Below, one piece after another: positions 61,965-64,000 of a stretch of DNA of 64,000 bases. This DNA comes from Strongylocentrotus droebachiensis (Eukaryota > Echinodermata > Echinoidea > Camarodonta > Strongylocentrotidae): assembly GCA_035222895.1 (NCBI GenBank), contig JAVYIG010006786.1, forward strand, positions 1 through 64,000, given 5' to 3'. The stretch's first letter is position 1. Every line of letters begins with the position of its first letter. Position numbers and translations under genes: made by a program. The notes under the pieces are model-generated. The model did no database searches and had not been told where the DNA came from. It was given only the letters and a program-made list of their open reading frames with translations.

Positions 61965-62560
61965 GATCAATGTCTTGTCACATAGATGAGGGTTTTGATG
62001 GAGTTTCTGAGGGGAAGGACAATATGACACAGGCCCAACAATAAAGGCCGATGTACAGGATATTTTAAGAGACCAAAGATACGATGATGCATTTTCCAAA
62101 GAAAACAAGTCAATCCATAGAAGGATCCTCCAAAGCATTGCTAATCAGTTCTTGAAGGGGAAAATATCAACAGGCTGATCCACACACCTCAATGCTTACC
62201 TATTAGATCAACAATGATCATTGATGGAGTGTTTCAAGCTGCATGGGATGCCAAGAAGAATCCAGGGTTGGGTGCAGGAAAGTTCATAATAACCAATATA
62301 TCAACAATCATGGATTTTCCAGAGAAACATGATCTAGTCAATCACATGCTAAACTATGATTGAGTTTATGAGGGGCAAAGACAACCCAAGACAGTTCAAT
62401 CAACAAAGATCGATGCTCACCTATTGGATAAGCAATGACAGTGTTTCCTATATTGGCACAGAGAAGCTAGGGATTACCCAAGGTGCAGGAAAGTTTATGA
62501 GACCAAAGAATAGCAATATAATCCATAGAGGCATCCCTCAGAAAGGCAATGTTAATCTAT
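61965..62560. pseudogene. Array of decayed copies of a Derlin exon inside the Derlin intron
   Basis: The segment around the donor of the exon at 62625-62820 recurs in diverged form. Copy A starts near 62191 (AATGCTTACCTATTAGATCA identical to 62617-62636) and includes GGTGCAGGAAAGTTCAT. Copy B starts near 62411 (GATGCTCACCTATTGGAT) and includes GGTGCAGGAAAGTTTATGAG followed by ACCAAAGAA. A shorter remnant lies at about 62030-62110 (AGAGACCAAAGATAC). Spacing of B and A to the true exon is about 206-220 bases each, and intron flanks such as GGCAAAGAC are repeated too. Translated on the minus strand, A starts NFPAPNPGFFLASHAA and B starts GLINFPAPWVIPSFSVPI; both meet stops. The GT donor remains in both. 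Confidence 0.8.
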
Positions 62561-62624
62561 GATAGAGTCTCCTAAAAAGGCAAAGACGATTAAGTCGGGC
62601 CCCCAAACAGAGACCAATGCTTAC

Positions 62625-62820
62625 CTATTAGATCAACAATGATGGAGTTTCCAAGCAGCACGGAGAAACCCAGAAGAACCCACGGTAGGTAAGGCGCAGG
62701 AAAGTTCATTAGACCAAAGAAGTTCATCCTGATGTAAGGATTCCTCCTGCTCCAGACGTAGACTAGCATGATGGTAAAGGCCTGGCCCAGGAACACCAGG
62801 TTGACAAACAGGGCTATAAT
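62625..62820 (-). CDS. Derlin (Derlin-2/3-like) membrane-domain exon; gene partial at the window edge
   Basis: Derlins are rhomboid-like, proteolytically inactive ER membrane proteins that help extract misfolded proteins for degradation by p97/VCP and the proteasome. This minus-strand exon encodes 65 codons plus one base. It contains [27 protein letters not shown] and [12 protein letters not shown], almost identical to vertebrate Derlin-2. Two membrane segments are visible and the polar SRRNPY loop between them is conserved. The donor is G|GTAAGC at 62624. The acceptor is taken as TCCAG, giving a start at 62820; TTAG five bases earlier (start 62825) also keeps the frame. The three exons here give about 143 C-terminal residues. 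The remaining N-terminal part was not found between 62826 and 64000 and should lie to the right. Confidence 0.95.
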
Positions 62821-62879
62821 CTGGACTAAGAGTCAAGGAATGTACTGTATGTATACAGAATATGAGTTGTCCATCCATG

Positions 62880-63300
62880 GATAGGAGATTGAGCAGAGGT
62901 TTAAATGTTGTAGTAATCCTTTACATGGAATGATTTCTGTCACCCTAATACCACTAATAACATATGGACCTAAAAGTTTCAATAATTTCATTTAGTACTA
63001 TTAAGGCCCCACTGCACTACTTATAGCTACTTGCACCCTCTATATAGCAAACAATGCCTAATTGATGACCATTGGTCCCCATGGTCCCCCCTTTTTTTTG
63101 TGTACTATTAACTTAAAGTTATTCCTTAGTTAATATAAGACTGCAAATTGACAACCATAATGGTCTCCTATCCTGTGATCTAGCTCCCTTCCTTTATTTC
63201 TCCTCCACTCTTAGGAGATAGGAGATTGAGCAGAGGTTTAAATGTTGTAGTAATCCTTTACATGGAATGATTTCTGTCACCCTAATACCACTAATAACAT
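62880..63300. repeat. Identical 84-bp direct repeats flanking a duplicated segment
   Basis: Positions 62880-62963 and 63217-63300 are identical as read (starting GATAGGAGATTGAGCAGAGG, ending CCACTAATAACAT). Between them is a copy of the sequence at 60005-60130 (AGTTTCAAT, TTTAGTACTATTAACTTAAA, GACTGCAAA, CCTTTATTTCTCCTCCACTC), itself split by a truncated MITE. Confidence 0.92.
63004..63100. mobile_element. 3'-truncated copy of the MITE found at 17461
   Basis: Starts AGGCCCCACTGCACTAC after TA and continues TATAGCTACTTGCACC, AACAATGCCTAATTGATGAC and CATTGGTCCCC, matching the left part of the element at 17461-17646 in order. The right inverted repeat is missing. The flanking word GTACTATTAA is present on both sides, and the related sequence at 60025 has this word once. 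Confidence 0.75.
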
Positions 63301-63681
63301 TTACCCAAGGTATCATTTTCCTCATCACTTTTTTTTTCTCTCTTATTATTAAAGTACTATCATATTTTAAGTCCAGAGTATGCAATTTTAAGTCCTGTCC
63401 AAGTTATATCCATACCTACTGACCTTCCACAGTAAAATAAAGAAATCTTTAAAAGCCAAATTCGGAATACCATGTATTTTTGCAATTTTCACTCAAACAC
63501 AGAACTTTTTCAACAGTGAGGAATGTAGGATTCATGGCATTACTTTGAAGATTCCAAAATAGGAATCAATCCTCCATACTAGCACTGGTTGGCAGCTATG
63601 ACAACTCCATTAAAAGAGCAATGAGATCATGACTGTACCACACATACAAACAGCAGTGCAAAGGTATTACATATGTATATA

Positions 63682-64000
63682 CCGTGTGTCTCAAAAAAAA
63701 CGTAACACTTTTGAAATGGTTGCCAAATTGAGCATATATAATTTTATGAAAAAATGTCTATATGTATGGAAAGCTAAAGGACCAACCTTTCATATGATAT
63801 GAAAAAATTAAAAAAAAAATCATGCTTCGATGGACAGTGTTCACTTAAGTTAGAGGTATGAAAATGGGCCTGCGCAGGATTTTTCCTTCCAATTTTGGAC
63901 AGGTAAATTACTTGTAACTTACAAAATAAGGTCGATATGAGATATTCATGATCGATGGATCAAAAGGATATTTTGAATCAAAAGGATATTTTGAATACCT
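63682..64000 (+). mobile_element. Possible left end of a mariner-like element running off the window
   Basis: A TA is followed by CCGTGTGTCTCAAAAAAAAC and GTAACAC, a kind of terminus seen in Tc1/mariner elements. The right end would lie outside the window. The last bases contain a directly repeated phrase ATCAAAAGGATATTTTGA. Low confidence. Confidence 0.3.

Noticed and set aside
62356-62562. 68-codon plus-strand frame
   Set aside because: It lies antisense to a decayed Derlin exon copy and shows no domain.

Overview
The window looks like nuclear DNA of a marine invertebrate deuterostome, most likely a sea urchin or another echinoderm. The reasons are long AT-rich introns with GT-AG splice sites, many TACATGTA-like words, abundant (GA)n, (GAAA)n and (GATA)n microsatellites, long runs of C or G, short non-autonomous DNA transposons and a tRNA-derived SINE, and animal protein families. 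The assignment to echinoderms is inference; the split-gene animal nature is well supported. There are no prokaryotic features.

Two protein-coding genes can be supported, and they converge. (1) A plus-strand C2H2 zinc-finger gene spans about 5.8-49.4 kb. Its exons are 5772-5826 (probable first coding exon), 38519-40841 (large exon with all eight fingers), 47981-48056 and 49273-49449. All phases join, giving a deduced protein of 876 residues: acidic/Ser-rich N-terminus, one atypical finger, six fingers in a cluster, a Gln-rich coiled coil, a CtBP-type VLDLS motif, one isolated finger and a C-terminal coiled coil. I do not recognise a named orthologue. It is presumably a nuclear DNA-binding regulator. 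Intron 1 would be about 32.7 kb. (2) A minus-strand Derlin gene (Derlin-2/3-like, ER-associated degradation) is present as its last three coding exons, 62625-62820, 61594-61684 and 60641-60785. Its N-terminal exons lie beyond the right edge.

Layout: 1-5.5 kb is repeat-rich upstream DNA (a 110-bp tandem array split by a SINE, a GTGCCC minisatellite, C/G runs). 5.5-5.8 kb is a 5' leader and first exon. 5.8-38.5 kb is intron 1, carrying an 8-bp-TSD (hAT-like) element, a TA-TSD MITE inside a 185-bp tandem array, GATA, GAAA and G32 tracts, several CpG-richer patches and large polypurine/polypyrimidine blocks. 38.5-49.4 kb holds the zinc-finger exons with a tandem array in intron 2 and a cluster of hairpin repeats in intron 3. 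49.4-56.7 kb is AT-rich 3' flank or long 3' UTR. 56.7-60.6 kb holds a purine-rich minisatellite, a mariner-like MITE and unassigned DNA. 60.6-62.8 kb is the Derlin 3' part, whose introns hold a GC-rich foldback element and decayed copies of one Derlin exon. 62.8-64 kb has recent duplications and the end of another transposon-like sequence.

The most interesting structures are the decayed Derlin exon copies, several transposon insertions whose empty target is preserved in a neighbouring repeat unit, and a recurring small hairpin repeat.
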